Assembly (NCBI RefSeq): GCF_900112345.1
Contig: NZ_FOLB01000008.1
Coordinates: forward strand, 1-64,000
DNA from: Nocardioides terrae
Lineage (GTDB): Bacteria; Actinomycetota; Actinomycetes; Propionibacteriales; Nocardioidaceae
Direction: 5' to 3'
DNA: 64,000 nucleotides
The notes below the pieces were generated by a model. The model was not told the origin of the DNA. It saw only the letters and a list, made by a program, of their open reading frames with translations, and did not search any database. The stretch's first letter is position 1; every line of letters begins with the position of its first letter. Below, piece by piece: positions 31,598 through 40,320 of the stretch. The translations under genes and the position numbers were made by a program.

Positions 31598-33031
31598 ATG
31601 TCACTCCTGCTGACCGGTGCGACCGTCATCGACGGCGTCACCGACGACGGCGTCGATGGTCTGGCGATCCTGGTGCGAGACGGCCGCATCGTCGCCATCG
31701 GCCGACCTGACGAGCTCGACGTACCGGAGGACACGGAGGTCGTCGACGTCAGTGGGAAGTTCATCATCCCGGGCCTGATGAACGCCAACGTCCACCTCCT
31801 CATCAACATCTTCCTCGAGACGCTCGTCCGGTACGACGGCCGCTACGAGGACCTGATCGCCGAGGCCGCCCAGGTCGCCCTGAAGAGCGGCATGACGACC
31901 GTGTTCGACACGTGGGGGCCGCGGCGCGCGCTCCAGGCGGTCCGCGACCGGATCGACCGCGGCGAGCTGGTCGGCAGCCGCATCCGTTGCGCCGGCAACA
32001 TCATCGGGTTCGACGGCCCGTTCTCCCCGGACTTCGACGGGCGGATTCCCGGCGTGGGGACCGGGCACTTCGTCGACCGCGTCAACGCGACGTGGGTCGA
32101 GAACACCGGACGGCACCTGATGTGGCTCACCCCCGAGGGAGTCGGCGACGAGGTCCGTGACTATCTCGGGCGCGGCATCGACTTCGTCAAGTACGGGTCC
32201 AACGAGCACGGCGGGACCTCCGCCGGTGCCTTCCTCCAGTTCTCGGAGCGCGCGCAGCGCGTCATCGTCGAGGAGGCCCACCGTGCAGGGGTGACCGCCC
32301 AGGCGCACACCGGGACCGTGGAGGGCCTGAGGATCGCGGTCGAGGCAGGTTGTGACCTCGTGCAGCACGCCAACATGACCGGTCCGACCGAGATCCCCCA
32401 GGAGACGCTCGAGCAGTTCGCGCCGAAGGGCTGCGCCGCCACCGTGTTCCCGCTGACCGACCACGGGCGCGACATCCTGAAGAAGTCCATCACCGACTTC
32501 GAGTGGACGATCTGGGCGGCGTCGGACACCAACTGCCGCAACCTCGTCGATGCCGGCGCCAAGATCCTCCTCGCCAACGACGGCGGCATCTTCGCCCGGG
32601 AGGTGATGCAAGAGCCGATGATCGCGGCCACCTGGAACGGACTGCCCGAGGACGAGGCCCTCAACCGCCTGGCGACCGGTCACTTCGTCTGGCTCCGGGC
32701 CATGGAGGAGAAGGGCATGGCGCCCATCGAGCTCCTGCGCGCCGCGACCCGCAACATCGCCGAGGCCTACCAGGTCGACGACGACCTCGGCACGCTCGAG
32801 GCGGGCAAGATCGCCGACATGGTGGTCCTCGACGCGAATCCCCTGCAGGGCGCGAAGAACTACCAGAGCATCCATGCCGTCATCAAGGGCGGCGTGATGG
32901 TCGACCTCGACGCGCTCCCGGAGCAGCCCCTGCTCACCGCCGAGCTTCCTGCCGCGCTCGAGGAGGAGGCCCGCTACAAGCGACCCCTCCACCACGGAGA
33001 GCGCCTGCCCGGATGCCCGGGACACCACTGA
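31598..33031 (+). CDS. Amidohydrolase, imidazolonepropionase-like
   Basis: A 477-residue amidohydrolase-superfamily protein. An N-terminal beta-sandwich leads into P-G-L-M-N-A-N-V-H-L, where the usual HxH is N-V-H. Lys (F-V-K-Y-G), His (A-Q-A-H-T-G and L-V-Q-H-A-N) and Asp (A-N-D-G-G) are kept. Loss of one metal His suggests a mononuclear site. It would open a cyclic amide or split an amide or peptide bond. GGAAGGAAG precedes the ATG. A possible -10 TACGGT (31538-31543) lies 54 bases upstream. Confidence 0.82.
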   Translation: MSLLLTGATVIDGVTDDGVDGLAILVRDGRIVAIGRPDELDVPEDTEVVDVSGKFIIPGLMNANVHLLINIFLETLVRYDGRYEDLIAEAAQVALKSGMTTVFDTWGPRRALQAVRDRIDRGELVGSRIRCAGNIIGFDGPFSPDFDGRIPGVGTGHFVDRVNATWVENTGRHLMWLTPEGVGDEVRDYLGRGIDFVKYGSNEHGGTSAGAFLQFSERAQRVIVEEAHRAGVTAQAHTGTVEGLRIAVEAGCDLVQHANMTGPTEIPQETLEQFAPKGCAATVFPLTDHGRDILKKSITDFEWTIWAASDTNCRNLVDAGAKILLANDGGIFAREVMQEPMIAATWNGLPEDEALNRLATGHFVWLRAMEEKGMAPIELLRAATRNIAEAYQVDDDLGTLEAGKIADMVVLDANPLQGAKNYQSIHAVIKGGVMVDLDALPEQPLLTAELPAALEEEARYKRPLHHGERLPGCPGHH

Positions 33032-33056
33032 GCTCCGCGACGGATCCGAGACACCC

Positions 33057-34331
33057 GTGAACTCCGGAGCTCGTGTCGTCATCGTCGGTGGCGGCGCCGT
33101 CGGGCTCGCGGCGGCGTACTACCTGCAGCGGGAAGGGGCGGAGGTCGTCGTCCTCGATCGTGGGTACGTCGGCGACGAGGCCTCGCGCGGCAACGCGGGA
33201 TGGATCACGCCCATGCTGTCGGCGCCCATCCCGGCCCCCGGGGTGCGGCGGTACGCCGTCCAGGCGATCGGCAGACCGGACTCGCCCGTCTTCATCCCGC
33301 CCCGCGCGGACCTCGGCCTGGCCCGGTGGCTGTGGCGGTTCTGGAAGGCCTGCAACCCCCGGGACTACCACGCCGGCCTCGCCGCGCTGGCCGCCCTCAA
33401 CGCGCGGACCATGCCCCTCTTCGACGAGCTGGTCCGGGACGACGTGCAGTTCTCGATGTGGAAGAAGGGCCTGCTGTTCGCCTTCACGAGCGAGAGCAGC
33501 GCGCAGCACGAGCTCGAGACCCTGCAGCAGCTGGCCCCGTTCGGCTACGACGTGCCCACCGACCTCCTCGACGCGGCCGGCATGAGCCGGCTCGAGCCGA
33601 CGCTGTCGTCGCGGGTAGCCGCCGGCTTCCTGCTCGCCGACGAACGGCACGTGGACCCGCAGACGCTCACCCGAGGGCTCGCGGAGCGCCTGCTCGAGGG
33701 GAAGGCGACCATCCGTGAGGGCCTGGAGGTCACCGACCTCGAGATCAGGGGTGGCCGGGTCGTCGCCGCCCTCGCGGGCGGAGAGCGGATCGAAGCCGAT
33801 CAGGTGCTGCTCGCGGCCGGCGCCTGGACGGAGCCGCTGGCGCGGAAGCTGGGCGTGGACGTCCCGGTCCAGGGTGCCAAGGGCTACAGCTTCAGCCTGC
33901 GACTGGAGCACCCGCCGAGCCATCCGCTCTACCTCGGCGACTCCAAGATCGGCGTCAGCGCCTTCGACGACGGCCGGACCCGCGTCGCCGGCACGCTCGA
34001 GCTCAGCGGGCTGAACACCCGGATCGACCAGCGTCGCGTCGAGTCGATCCACCGGCAGGCCCAGGAGTTCCTCGGCGCCCCGGCCGCCGGCCCGATCGAG
34101 GACGTCTGGGCCGGCATGCGGCCGCTGACCTACGACGGCCTGCCCGTCGTCGGCAGGTCGAACCACTACGAGAACGTCTTCGTGTCGACGGGCCACTCGA
34201 TGCTCGGCATCACGCTGGCGCCGGCCACCGGCGAGGCGGTCGCGGAGCTCATGCTCACCGGCAGGACGCCAGAGGTCCTGCAGCCGTTCTCGCCGGCACG
34301 CTTCCAGCGATCTCGAAGGAGCAGGACATGA
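33057..34331 (+). CDS. FAD-dependent amine/D-amino-acid dehydrogenase (DadA-like)
   Basis: A 424-residue flavoprotein. The N-terminal GxGxxG is V-G-G-G-A-V-G-L-A-A, with the E/D-end L-D-R-G; S-R-G-N-A-G-W-I is the DadA-type FAD contact, and the C-terminal G-H-S-M-L-G-I-T-L-A closes the FAD site. Full length. It would oxidise an amino acid or amine to an imine. The RidA gene that overlaps its end by four bases would then hydrolyse the imine to a keto product and ammonia. GTG start, 26 bases after the amidohydrolase. Confidence 0.88.
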   Translation: MNSGARVVIVGGGAVGLAAAYYLQREGAEVVVLDRGYVGDEASRGNAGWITPMLSAPIPAPGVRRYAVQAIGRPDSPVFIPPRADLGLARWLWRFWKACNPRDYHAGLAALAALNARTMPLFDELVRDDVQFSMWKKGLLFAFTSESSAQHELETLQQLAPFGYDVPTDLLDAAGMSRLEPTLSSRVAAGFLLADERHVDPQTLTRGLAERLLEGKATIREGLEVTDLEIRGGRVVAALAGGERIEADQVLLAAGAWTEPLARKLGVDVPVQGAKGYSFSLRLEHPPSHPLYLGDSKIGVSAFDDGRTRVAGTLELSGLNTRIDQRRVESIHRQAQEFLGAPAAGPIEDVWAGMRPLTYDGLPVVGRSNHYENVFVSTGHSMLGITLAPATGEAVAELMLTGRTPEVLQPFSPARFQRSRRSRT

Positions 34332-34735
34332 ACGTCGAGCTCATCCGCGTCGGGAACGCCCTGGACTTCAAAGACCTGCCGTTGTCGGCCGCCTGCCGGA
34401 TGGGCGACGTCGTACACACGGCCGGCATCCTCCCGATCGACCCGGACAGCGGGAAGCTCGTGGGCGGGAGCATCGAGGAGCAGGCCCGGCTCACGCTGAC
34501 CAACCTCGTCGCCATCCTGGAGCGCGCCGGCTCGTGCCTCGCGCAGGTGGGGATCGTGCGCATCTTCCTGGCCGACATCGCTCGGGACCTCGCCGGGTTC
34601 AACACGGTGTACCAGGAGTTCTTCGCCGACCATCACCCCGCGCGCTACGCGCTCGGGGTCCAGCTGGCGTTCCCCGAGCTGAAGGTGGAGATCCAGGTCG
34701 TCGCCGGCTGCCCGGTAGGGGAGCGGACCGCATGA
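34328..34735 (+). CDS. RidA/YjgF-family imine deaminase
   Basis: A 135-residue Rid protein. G-D-V-V-H-T-A-G-I-L-P and V-R-I-F-L-A-D-I are typical strands, and P-A-R-Y-A-L-G-V near residue 106 holds the position of the RidA arginine, so deaminase function is plausible. Coupled by ATGA overlaps to DadA upstream and a serine hydrolase downstream. It would hydrolyse the reactive imine made by the flavoenzyme. Confidence 0.87.
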   Translation: MNVELIRVGNALDFKDLPLSAACRMGDVVHTAGILPIDPDSGKLVGGSIEEQARLTLTNLVAILERAGSCLAQVGIVRIFLADIARDLAGFNTVYQEFFADHHPARYALGVQLAFPELKVEIQVVAGCPVGERTA

Positions 34736-36144
34736 CCGCACTCGAGTCGTTGCGCGCACCGCTCGCCGACCTCCTCGACCGACAGTCGGAGGCGACCGGC
34801 GTCGCCGGAGCCGTGGTCGGGATCTCGGTGGGCCGCGAGCAGCTCGCGCTCGCCCACGGCTGCGCCAACCTCAACACCGGCCAGGCGTTCACGACGGACA
34901 CCGGCTGGCTGCTGGGCTCGGTGACCAAGGTGCTCACGACCACCGCGTTGCTCCGACTGGTGGAGCGGGGCGCGGTCGACCTGGACGCCCCCGCGCATCA
35001 CTACATCCCTGACCTCAGGCTCGCGGACACCGCGGCCGCAGACGCCATCACGGTGAGGATGCTCCTCAACCACACCAACGGCATCGACGCGGACGACCTG
35101 ATGCCCGACGGCGTGCGCGGCCGCGACGCCAGCAGGTCCTACGTCGCGCACCTGCACCAGGTCGGCTGCCTCTTCGAGCCGGGCGCGGGGGTGCACTACT
35201 CCAACCCCGGGTTCGTGCTCGCCGCGCGCATCCTCGAGGAGCAGACCGGGCTGCCGTACGAGCTGGCCCTCGAGGCCGAGGTGTTCGGCCCGTGCGGGAT
35301 GACCGATGCGACAGCGGTCCAGACGCAGGCGTTTCTGCGGCGTACGGCGATCGGCGCCTTCGCGGCCGAGGAGCCCGGGCGGCTGCGGGCCACCGAGCTG
35401 TTCACGCTGCCCGAGTCCTGCGCGGGGGCCGGTGCGACGCCGATCGTCACCGTCGCGGACATGATCGCCTTCGGGCGGATGCACCTCTGCGGCGGTCGGG
35501 CGGTCGACGGCCGTCGCGTCCTGTCCGAGGAGCTCGTCGCAGCGATGCGGACGCCGACGGTCGACCTGGGCATCCCGCAGGCACCGCCGATCGGGCTCGG
35601 CTGGTGGCTGATCCCCATCAGCGGAACGACGGCGGCATGGCACGGCGGCGGCTCCCTCGGCGGCAGCTCGAGCTTCTGCATCATCCCCGAGCTCGACGCC
35701 GTCATCGTCAGCTTCGTCGCCGGACCGAACGTGCTGCTCAACGACAGCCTCCACACGACCGTCATCGAGCACCTCACCGGACAGCCGGCGGCGCCGCCGG
35801 TCGTCCCCGTACCGACCACACCCGACCCCGGCGTGAGCGGCGAGTACGCCAGCTTCCAGAAGCGGCAGACCGTGACGACGCACGGCGAGAAGCTCCTCGT
35901 CGAGACCGCGACGACGTTCGTCGACGACGACCATCGACGCGTGCTGGAGGCCTACGGCGGCTTCGGCACGACGACCCGGGAGTACGTCGGGATAGCGCCC
36001 GGTCAGTACATGCTCGACGGGACGGACCCGGAGAAGCTGACCGGCTTCTACGGGCGACTGACCCTCCTCGCCGAGCTGCCCGCGGCGCCTGGTCGCCCGC
36101 GCGGTCTGCACACCGCGCTGCGCTTCATGCCCCGGGAGGGATAG
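34732..36144 (+). CDS. Beta-lactamase-fold serine hydrolase (esterase/D-peptidase type)
   Basis: A 470-residue cytosolic protein with no signal peptide. S-V-T-K (catalytic Ser near residue 64), Y-S-N and H-G-G fit class C/penicillin-binding folds acting as esterase, D-aminopeptidase or amidase. A small beta-barrel-like C-terminal domain of about 100 residues follows. Coupled to RidA (ATGA). Its location next to a D-amino acid type oxidase suggests it releases a D-residue or amine from a peptide or amide. Confidence 0.82.
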   Translation: MTALESLRAPLADLLDRQSEATGVAGAVVGISVGREQLALAHGCANLNTGQAFTTDTGWLLGSVTKVLTTTALLRLVERGAVDLDAPAHHYIPDLRLADTAAADAITVRMLLNHTNGIDADDLMPDGVRGRDASRSYVAHLHQVGCLFEPGAGVHYSNPGFVLAARILEEQTGLPYELALEAEVFGPCGMTDATAVQTQAFLRRTAIGAFAAEEPGRLRATELFTLPESCAGAGATPIVTVADMIAFGRMHLCGGRAVDGRRVLSEELVAAMRTPTVDLGIPQAPPIGLGWWLIPISGTTAAWHGGGSLGGSSSFCIIPELDAVIVSFVAGPNVLLNDSLHTTVIEHLTGQPAAPPVVPVPTTPDPGVSGEYASFQKRQTVTTHGEKLLVETATTFVDDDHRRVLEAYGGFGTTTREYVGIAPGQYMLDGTDPEKLTGFYGRLTLLAELPAAPGRPRGLHTALRFMPREG

Positions 36145-36242
36145 GCGGGGAGGCGTCGGTTCTGCCACGATCGGGTCCAGGACCCCGGGACATCCGGCCA
36201 CCCTGACCGGTTCGCCTGACCGAGGTCCGCGGAAGGAACGCG

Positions 36243-37562
36243 ATGAGCCGGCCGCTGGCAATCACCCATGCGACGGTGGTCACCGGTGACGCGCGAGGCA
36301 CCCTCCTCGAGGACCGGACGATCACCGTCGACGACAGCGGCCTCATCACCACGGTCGCCCCGACCGCCCAGGTCGAGGTGCCGGTCGGGGCTCGCGTCAT
36401 CGATGCGACCGGCAGGTTCGTCCAGCCCGGTCTCATCAACGCGCACGCCCACCTCTTCTCCGACGGGAAGCCGCTGAAGCCGGTGCTCGCGGACCCGCGG
36501 GTGGGGACGCTCGTCGCCCGCTTCCTCCGCGGCCCGATCGGCCAGCGCTGGCTGCTCGGGAAGACGAGGAACGCCGTCGAGACGCAGCTCAACACCGGGG
36601 TCACCACGATCCGCAGCGTGGGCGACCCCGGCTACGAGGTGGTCCAGGTCGACAGGGAGATCCGGGAGGGGCGACTGCTGGGTCCGCGCCTGATCCCGTC
36701 CGGTCCGCTGCTGGCCATCCCGGGCGGACACGGGGCGCCACAGATCGCGCTCATCGGTGCCGACGCGGACACGGTGCGCAAGCACGTCCGCAGGAGCCTC
36801 AGCAGGGGCGTCAGGGCCATCAAGATCTCCGCCACGGCCGGTGTCACCGACGCCAAGGAGGTCGGGTACGCCGGACGCCCGGAGATGACCGAGGCGAACA
36901 TGCGCGTCATCTGCGAGGAGGCACACCAGGCAGGCGTCCTGGTCGCCGCCCATGCCCAGGGCGCCGACGGCATCCGTGCCGCCCTGCGGGCCGGCGTGGA
37001 CACCATCGAGCACGGCGCGAACCTGACCGACGACATCATCGACCTGTTCAAGAACAACCCGAGCTCGCTGCGTGGCTTCTCGGCGCTCATCCCGACGCTG
37101 ATGGCGTGCCTCCCGCTGGTCAAGCTCGACCGGGCGATCACCGGTGCCAACGAGGTGGCCAAGGTCAACGCGGAGATGATCTTCGAGGAGATGCTCGGAG
37201 GCATCCGCATCGCCTTGGAGTGCGACATCCTGCTCGGCATGGGCACCGACTCGGCCCTCACCTTCGTCACCCACTACAACACCTGGCGCGAGCTCGACTT
37301 CCTCATCCGGTACGCCGGCCTCACCCCGGCGCAGGCGCTGCACGCCGCCACCCAGGCCAACGCCCGCATCCTCGGTGTGGAGGACGTCACCGGCGCCGTC
37401 GAGCCGGGCCGCGCGGCCGACCTCGTCGTCACCTCCGCGAACCCGCTCACCGACATCCGCACCCTCGACCACCCCATCAGCGTGGTCGTCCGCGGGCACG
37501 TCATCGACCACCCGAAGGTCGAGCGGTTCGCCGAGCTCGACCAGCTGATCGACCAGTTCTGA
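36243..37562 (+). CDS. Amidohydrolase (prolidase/imidazolonepropionase-like) with complete metal site
   Basis: A 439-residue amidohydrolase. All ligands are present: A-H-A-H-L-F, I-K-I-S (Lys), A-A-H-A-Q-G, I-E-H-G-A-N and G-T-D-S. This contrasts with the N-V-H variant at 31598. It could split a second amide or a dipeptide-like bond in the same route. AAGGAA precedes the ATG. It ends convergent with the RidA gene, 21 bases away. Confidence 0.87.
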   Translation: MSRPLAITHATVVTGDARGTLLEDRTITVDDSGLITTVAPTAQVEVPVGARVIDATGRFVQPGLINAHAHLFSDGKPLKPVLADPRVGTLVARFLRGPIGQRWLLGKTRNAVETQLNTGVTTIRSVGDPGYEVVQVDREIREGRLLGPRLIPSGPLLAIPGGHGAPQIALIGADADTVRKHVRRSLSRGVRAIKISATAGVTDAKEVGYAGRPEMTEANMRVICEEAHQAGVLVAAHAQGADGIRAALRAGVDTIEHGANLTDDIIDLFKNNPSSLRGFSALIPTLMACLPLVKLDRAITGANEVAKVNAEMIFEEMLGGIRIALECDILLGMGTDSALTFVTHYNTWRELDFLIRYAGLTPAQALHAATQANARILGVEDVTGAVEPGRAADLVVTSANPLTDIRTLDHPISVVVRGHVIDHPKVERFAELDQLIDQF

Positions 37563-37583
37563 CGCTCCCACGCGCGCGCGGGG

Positions 37584-38012
37584 TCAGCTCGGTCGAAGGA
37601 GGCGCTCGTCGGGGATGACCGCGACGCCGAGGATCTCGATCATCGCCTCGGGCTGCCACAGGCAGGTGGTGCCGATCCCGGCCATCGCCGGGTAGACCGG
37701 GCCGGCGAGCTCGCGCCAGACCCTGCCGATCTCGCGCCCGTGCGCCTGGTAGTCGGGGATGTCGGTCAGGTAGATCGTGATCGAGACCAGGTCCTCGGGG
37801 ACGCCGCCCGCCTCGCGCAGCGTCGCGAGCACGTTGGAGAAGGCCTGCCGGAACTGCTCGACGATCCCGCCCGGGACGATCCGCATGTCCTTGTCGAGCG
37901 CCGTCTGGCCGGCGAGGTGGAGCGTGTTGCCGCTCAGCGTGCCGTGGGAGAAGCCGCTCGGCTCGGCGAGCGTCGCGGGGTTGATCGCCACGGGGGTGAG
38001 GTCGGTCGTCAT
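37584..38012 (-). CDS. RidA-family protein, divergent from the aromatic-CoA operon
   Basis: A 142-residue Rid-family protein (L-S-G-N-T-L-H-L-A-G-Q-T; I-T-I-Y-L-T-D). In place of the RidA arginine strand it has Y-P-A-M-A-G-I-G-T-T-C-L-W, so it belongs to a non-archetypal Rid group and may act on another imine or enamine. It is divergent from FAH across 57 bp with one operator. In an anthranilate-CoA route it could hydrolyse the enamine left by ring reduction (inference). -10 TACCGT lies six bases before its ATG. Confidence 0.82.
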   Translation of the reverse strand: MTTDLTPVAINPATLAEPSGFSHGTLSGNTLHLAGQTALDKDMRIVPGGIVEQFRQAFSNVLATLREAGGVPEDLVSITIYLTDIPDYQAHGREIGRVWRELAGPVYPAMAGIGTTCLWQPEAMIEILGVAVIPDERLLRPS

Positions 38013-38018
38013 GCGGCA

Positions 38019-38063
38019 ACGGTACGACGCCTATTGACAGTTGCACAACGTTCGTGCAGAAAT
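38019..38063. promoter_or_regulatory. Divergent leaderless promoters around an inverted-repeat operator
   Basis: Plus: -35 TTGACA (38034-38039), 18 bp, weak -10 AGAAAT (38058-38063), six bases, ATG 38070. Minus: -35 TTGTGC (38048-38043), 18 bp, -10 TACCGT (38024-38019), six bases, ATG 38012. TGCAC-N7-GTGCA (38042-38058), with AACGTT inside, covers the minus -35 and the plus spacer. The PaaX-family protein at 44853 is a candidate binder. Confidence 0.6.
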
Positions 38064-38069
38064 TGAAAT

Positions 38070-38885
38070 ATGCGACTGGCGACCGTCCGAACCGACTCCG
38101 GGCCCCGTGCCGCCGTCTGGCGCGAGGACGGCTGGCACGCGCTGCCGGCCCCCGACCTCAGTGCCTACCTGGCCGCCCACACGACCGCCGAGGCCGACGG
38201 CCTCGCCGGCGACGCGCTGCCCGGCGCCGTACCGCTGCTGCCGTTGCCGGCGCCCGGCAAGGTGATCTGCTGCGGGCTCAACTACGCCGACCACATCACC
38301 GAGATGGGCCGCGAGCTGCCGAGCCACCCCACCCTCTTCGCCAAGTACGCCGACACCCTGGTCGGCCCCGACGCCGAGATCCGGCTGCCCGACGGCCTCG
38401 ACGTCGACTGGGAGGCCGAGCTGGCCGTGGTCGTCGGCACCGATATCCGCAACGCCGGTCGCGAGCAGGCCGGGGCGGCGATCGCCGGCTACACCGTCGC
38501 CAACGACATCTCGATCCGGGACTGGCAGAACCGCACGCTGCAGTGGTTCCAGGGCAAGGCCTGGGACGCGAGCACGCCGCTGGGCCCCGTCGTCGTCACG
38601 CCCGACGAGATCGACCCGGTCGCCGGCGTCGAGGTGACCTGCCGGGTCAACGGCGTCGAGCGCCAGCGCGGCAACACCAAGACGCTGGTGTTCGACAGCG
38701 CCGCGCTGCTCGCCTACGTGTCCACCTTCACCGTGCTGCGACCCGGGGACGTCGTCCTGACCGGGACGCCGGGCGGCGTCGGGATGGGCATGACGCCCCC
38801 GACCTACCTGGCCGACGGTGACCTCGTCGAGGCCGAGGTCACCGGCATCGGCTCGATCGCCGCCACCATCCGCTTCAGCCGCTGA
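38070..38885 (+). CDS. Fumarylacetoacetate-hydrolase-family enzyme
   Basis: A 271-residue FAH-fold protein. C-C-G-L-N-Y-A-D-H opens the catalytic domain at about residue 68. D-W-E-A-E-L-A and Y-T-V-A-N-D-I-S hold metal Glu/Glu/Asp; L-T-G-T-P-G-G-V closes the site. The family cuts C-C bonds of beta-diketones or decarboxylates oxo acids. As first gene of the aromatic-CoA operon it may cleave the oxo ring or an oxo acid formed after it. The fit to a known step is not established. Confidence 0.88.
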   Translation: MRLATVRTDSGPRAAVWREDGWHALPAPDLSAYLAAHTTAEADGLAGDALPGAVPLLPLPAPGKVICCGLNYADHITEMGRELPSHPTLFAKYADTLVGPDAEIRLPDGLDVDWEAELAVVVGTDIRNAGREQAGAAIAGYTVANDISIRDWQNRTLQWFQGKAWDASTPLGPVVVTPDEIDPVAGVEVTCRVNGVERQRGNTKTLVFDSAALLAYVSTFTVLRPGDVVLTGTPGGVGMGMTPPTYLADGDLVEAEVTGIGSIAATIRFSR

Positions 38886-38938
38886 CCAACCGCCCGGCTC
38901 CGCGCAGCTGAGCCGGCCCGACAGACAGGACACCGCCC

Positions 38939-39424
38939 ATGGATCCCGACCTCAGCAACTACGTGCTCGAGGGCGACCCCTCGTCGTACGCCAACGAGAG
39001 CGGGCTGGTCGTCCCGGTCGTCACCCGCGGCGGCCACGAGCCCGACCTGACCGGTCAGAGCGAGGGCGCGACCCGGATCAGCGGCGTCAGCATCCAGCAC
39101 ACCCCGGCGACGAAGCTGTGGTTCGGCAAGGTGCACAACCTGGCCGGATACCGCTCCGTCCCGCATCACCACGGCGAGGCCGAGACCGGCGGCTACGTGC
39201 TGTCCGGCCGCGCTCGGATCTACTTCGGCGAGCGGTTCGAGGACTACATCGACATGTCCGAGGGTGACTGGGTGTTCGTGCCGCCGTTCATGCCGCACGT
39301 CGAGTGCAACCTCGACCGCAACAACCCGCTCACCTGGATGACCGCCCGCACCCCCGAGAACATCGTCGTCAACCTGCCGCAGGTCGGCGACGAGGACCTG
39401 AAGGACTGGGTGAGCCGGCCGTGA
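38939..39424 (+). CDS. Cupin-domain protein
   Basis: A 161-residue single-domain cupin. Motif 1 is H-H-H-G-E-A-E with a preceding Y-R-S-V-P; motif 2 is G-D-W-V-F-V-P-P-F-M-P-H. Metal ligands are intact, so it may be a small dioxygenase, isomerase or a regulator of the pathway. Its stop overlaps the thioesterase GTG by four bases. Confidence 0.82.
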   Translation: MDPDLSNYVLEGDPSSYANESGLVVPVVTRGGHEPDLTGQSEGATRISGVSIQHTPATKLWFGKVHNLAGYRSVPHHHGEAETGGYVLSGRARIYFGERFEDYIDMSEGDWVFVPPFMPHVECNLDRNNPLTWMTARTPENIVVNLPQVGDEDLKDWVSRP

Positions 39425-40320
39425 CCGCCACCTCCGCGATCTTCACCGACGCCATCACGCTCAAACCCGCCGAGGCTGAGGTCTTCGACGTCGCCTTCAC
39501 GGCGACCACCCAGCCGTGCCCGTGGCCCAAGGCCTACGGCGGCGACATGGTCGCGCAGGCGCTCGTCGCCGCGATGCGGACCGTCGGCGACAAGGAGGTC
39601 CACTCGATGCACTCCTACTTCATGCGCCCCGTCGACATCGGCGCCGAGGTCAGCTACGAGGTGGAGGTCCTGCGCGACGGCCGCGGCTACGCGACCCGGC
39701 AGGTGCGCGCCTACCAGAACGGCAAGCCGGCCTACGTCAGCCTGGTCGGCTTCGCGGCGGGCGAGCCCGGCGGCAGCTTCTCCGCCGAGATGCCGGCCGG
39801 GCTCCCGGACCCGGAGACGCTGCCGACCTCGGCCGACTACCTCGCCGACCGCTCCGGCGCCACGATGACCGAGACGTCCAAGGCCTACTGGTCGGGCGGG
39901 CGCAGCTTCGACATGCGCCACGTCCCCGGCCCCGTCTACGTCAGCGTCGACGGCGGCACCGCGCCGCACCAGGCCGTGTGGGTCAAGCCGTACGACGCCC
40001 TGCGCGACGTGGACCCGCTGACGACCGCGCAGCGCGACACCGCGGCCCTGGCCTACGTCTGTGACTACACGATCCTCGAGCCGGCGCTGCGGGCGCTCGG
40101 CGTGGCCTGGGCCGACCCGGGCCTGGTGACTGCCAGCCTCGACCACGCGATGTGGTTCCACCGCCCGGTCCGGATGGACGACTGGCTGCTCTACGCCCAG
40201 GAGGCGATCTCGGTGGAGTCCGGCCGCGGCTCGGCGGTGGGCAGGTTCTTCGCCCGCGACGGCGCCCACGTCGCGACCGTCGTCCAGGAGGGCATGATCC
40301 GGACGGGGGCGGCCTCGTGA
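39421..40320 (+). CDS. Acyl-CoA thioesterase II (TesB-like, double hotdog)
   Basis: A 299-residue thioesterase with two hotdog halves. W-P-K-A-Y-G-G-D-M-V-A-Q-A-L and H-S-M-H-S-Y-F-M-R-P lie in the first; D-H-A-M-W-F-H-R-P in the second. It would release CoA from stalled or overflow acyl-CoA in the pathway. The GTG start overlaps the cupin stop and its own stop overlaps the CoA ligase start (GTGA at both). Confidence 0.87.
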   Translation: MTATSAIFTDAITLKPAEAEVFDVAFTATTQPCPWPKAYGGDMVAQALVAAMRTVGDKEVHSMHSYFMRPVDIGAEVSYEVEVLRDGRGYATRQVRAYQNGKPAYVSLVGFAAGEPGGSFSAEMPAGLPDPETLPTSADYLADRSGATMTETSKAYWSGGRSFDMRHVPGPVYVSVDGGTAPHQAVWVKPYDALRDVDPLTTAQRDTAALAYVCDYTILEPALRALGVAWADPGLVTASLDHAMWFHRPVRMDDWLLYAQEAISVESGRGSAVGRFFARDGAHVATVVQEGMIRTGAAS

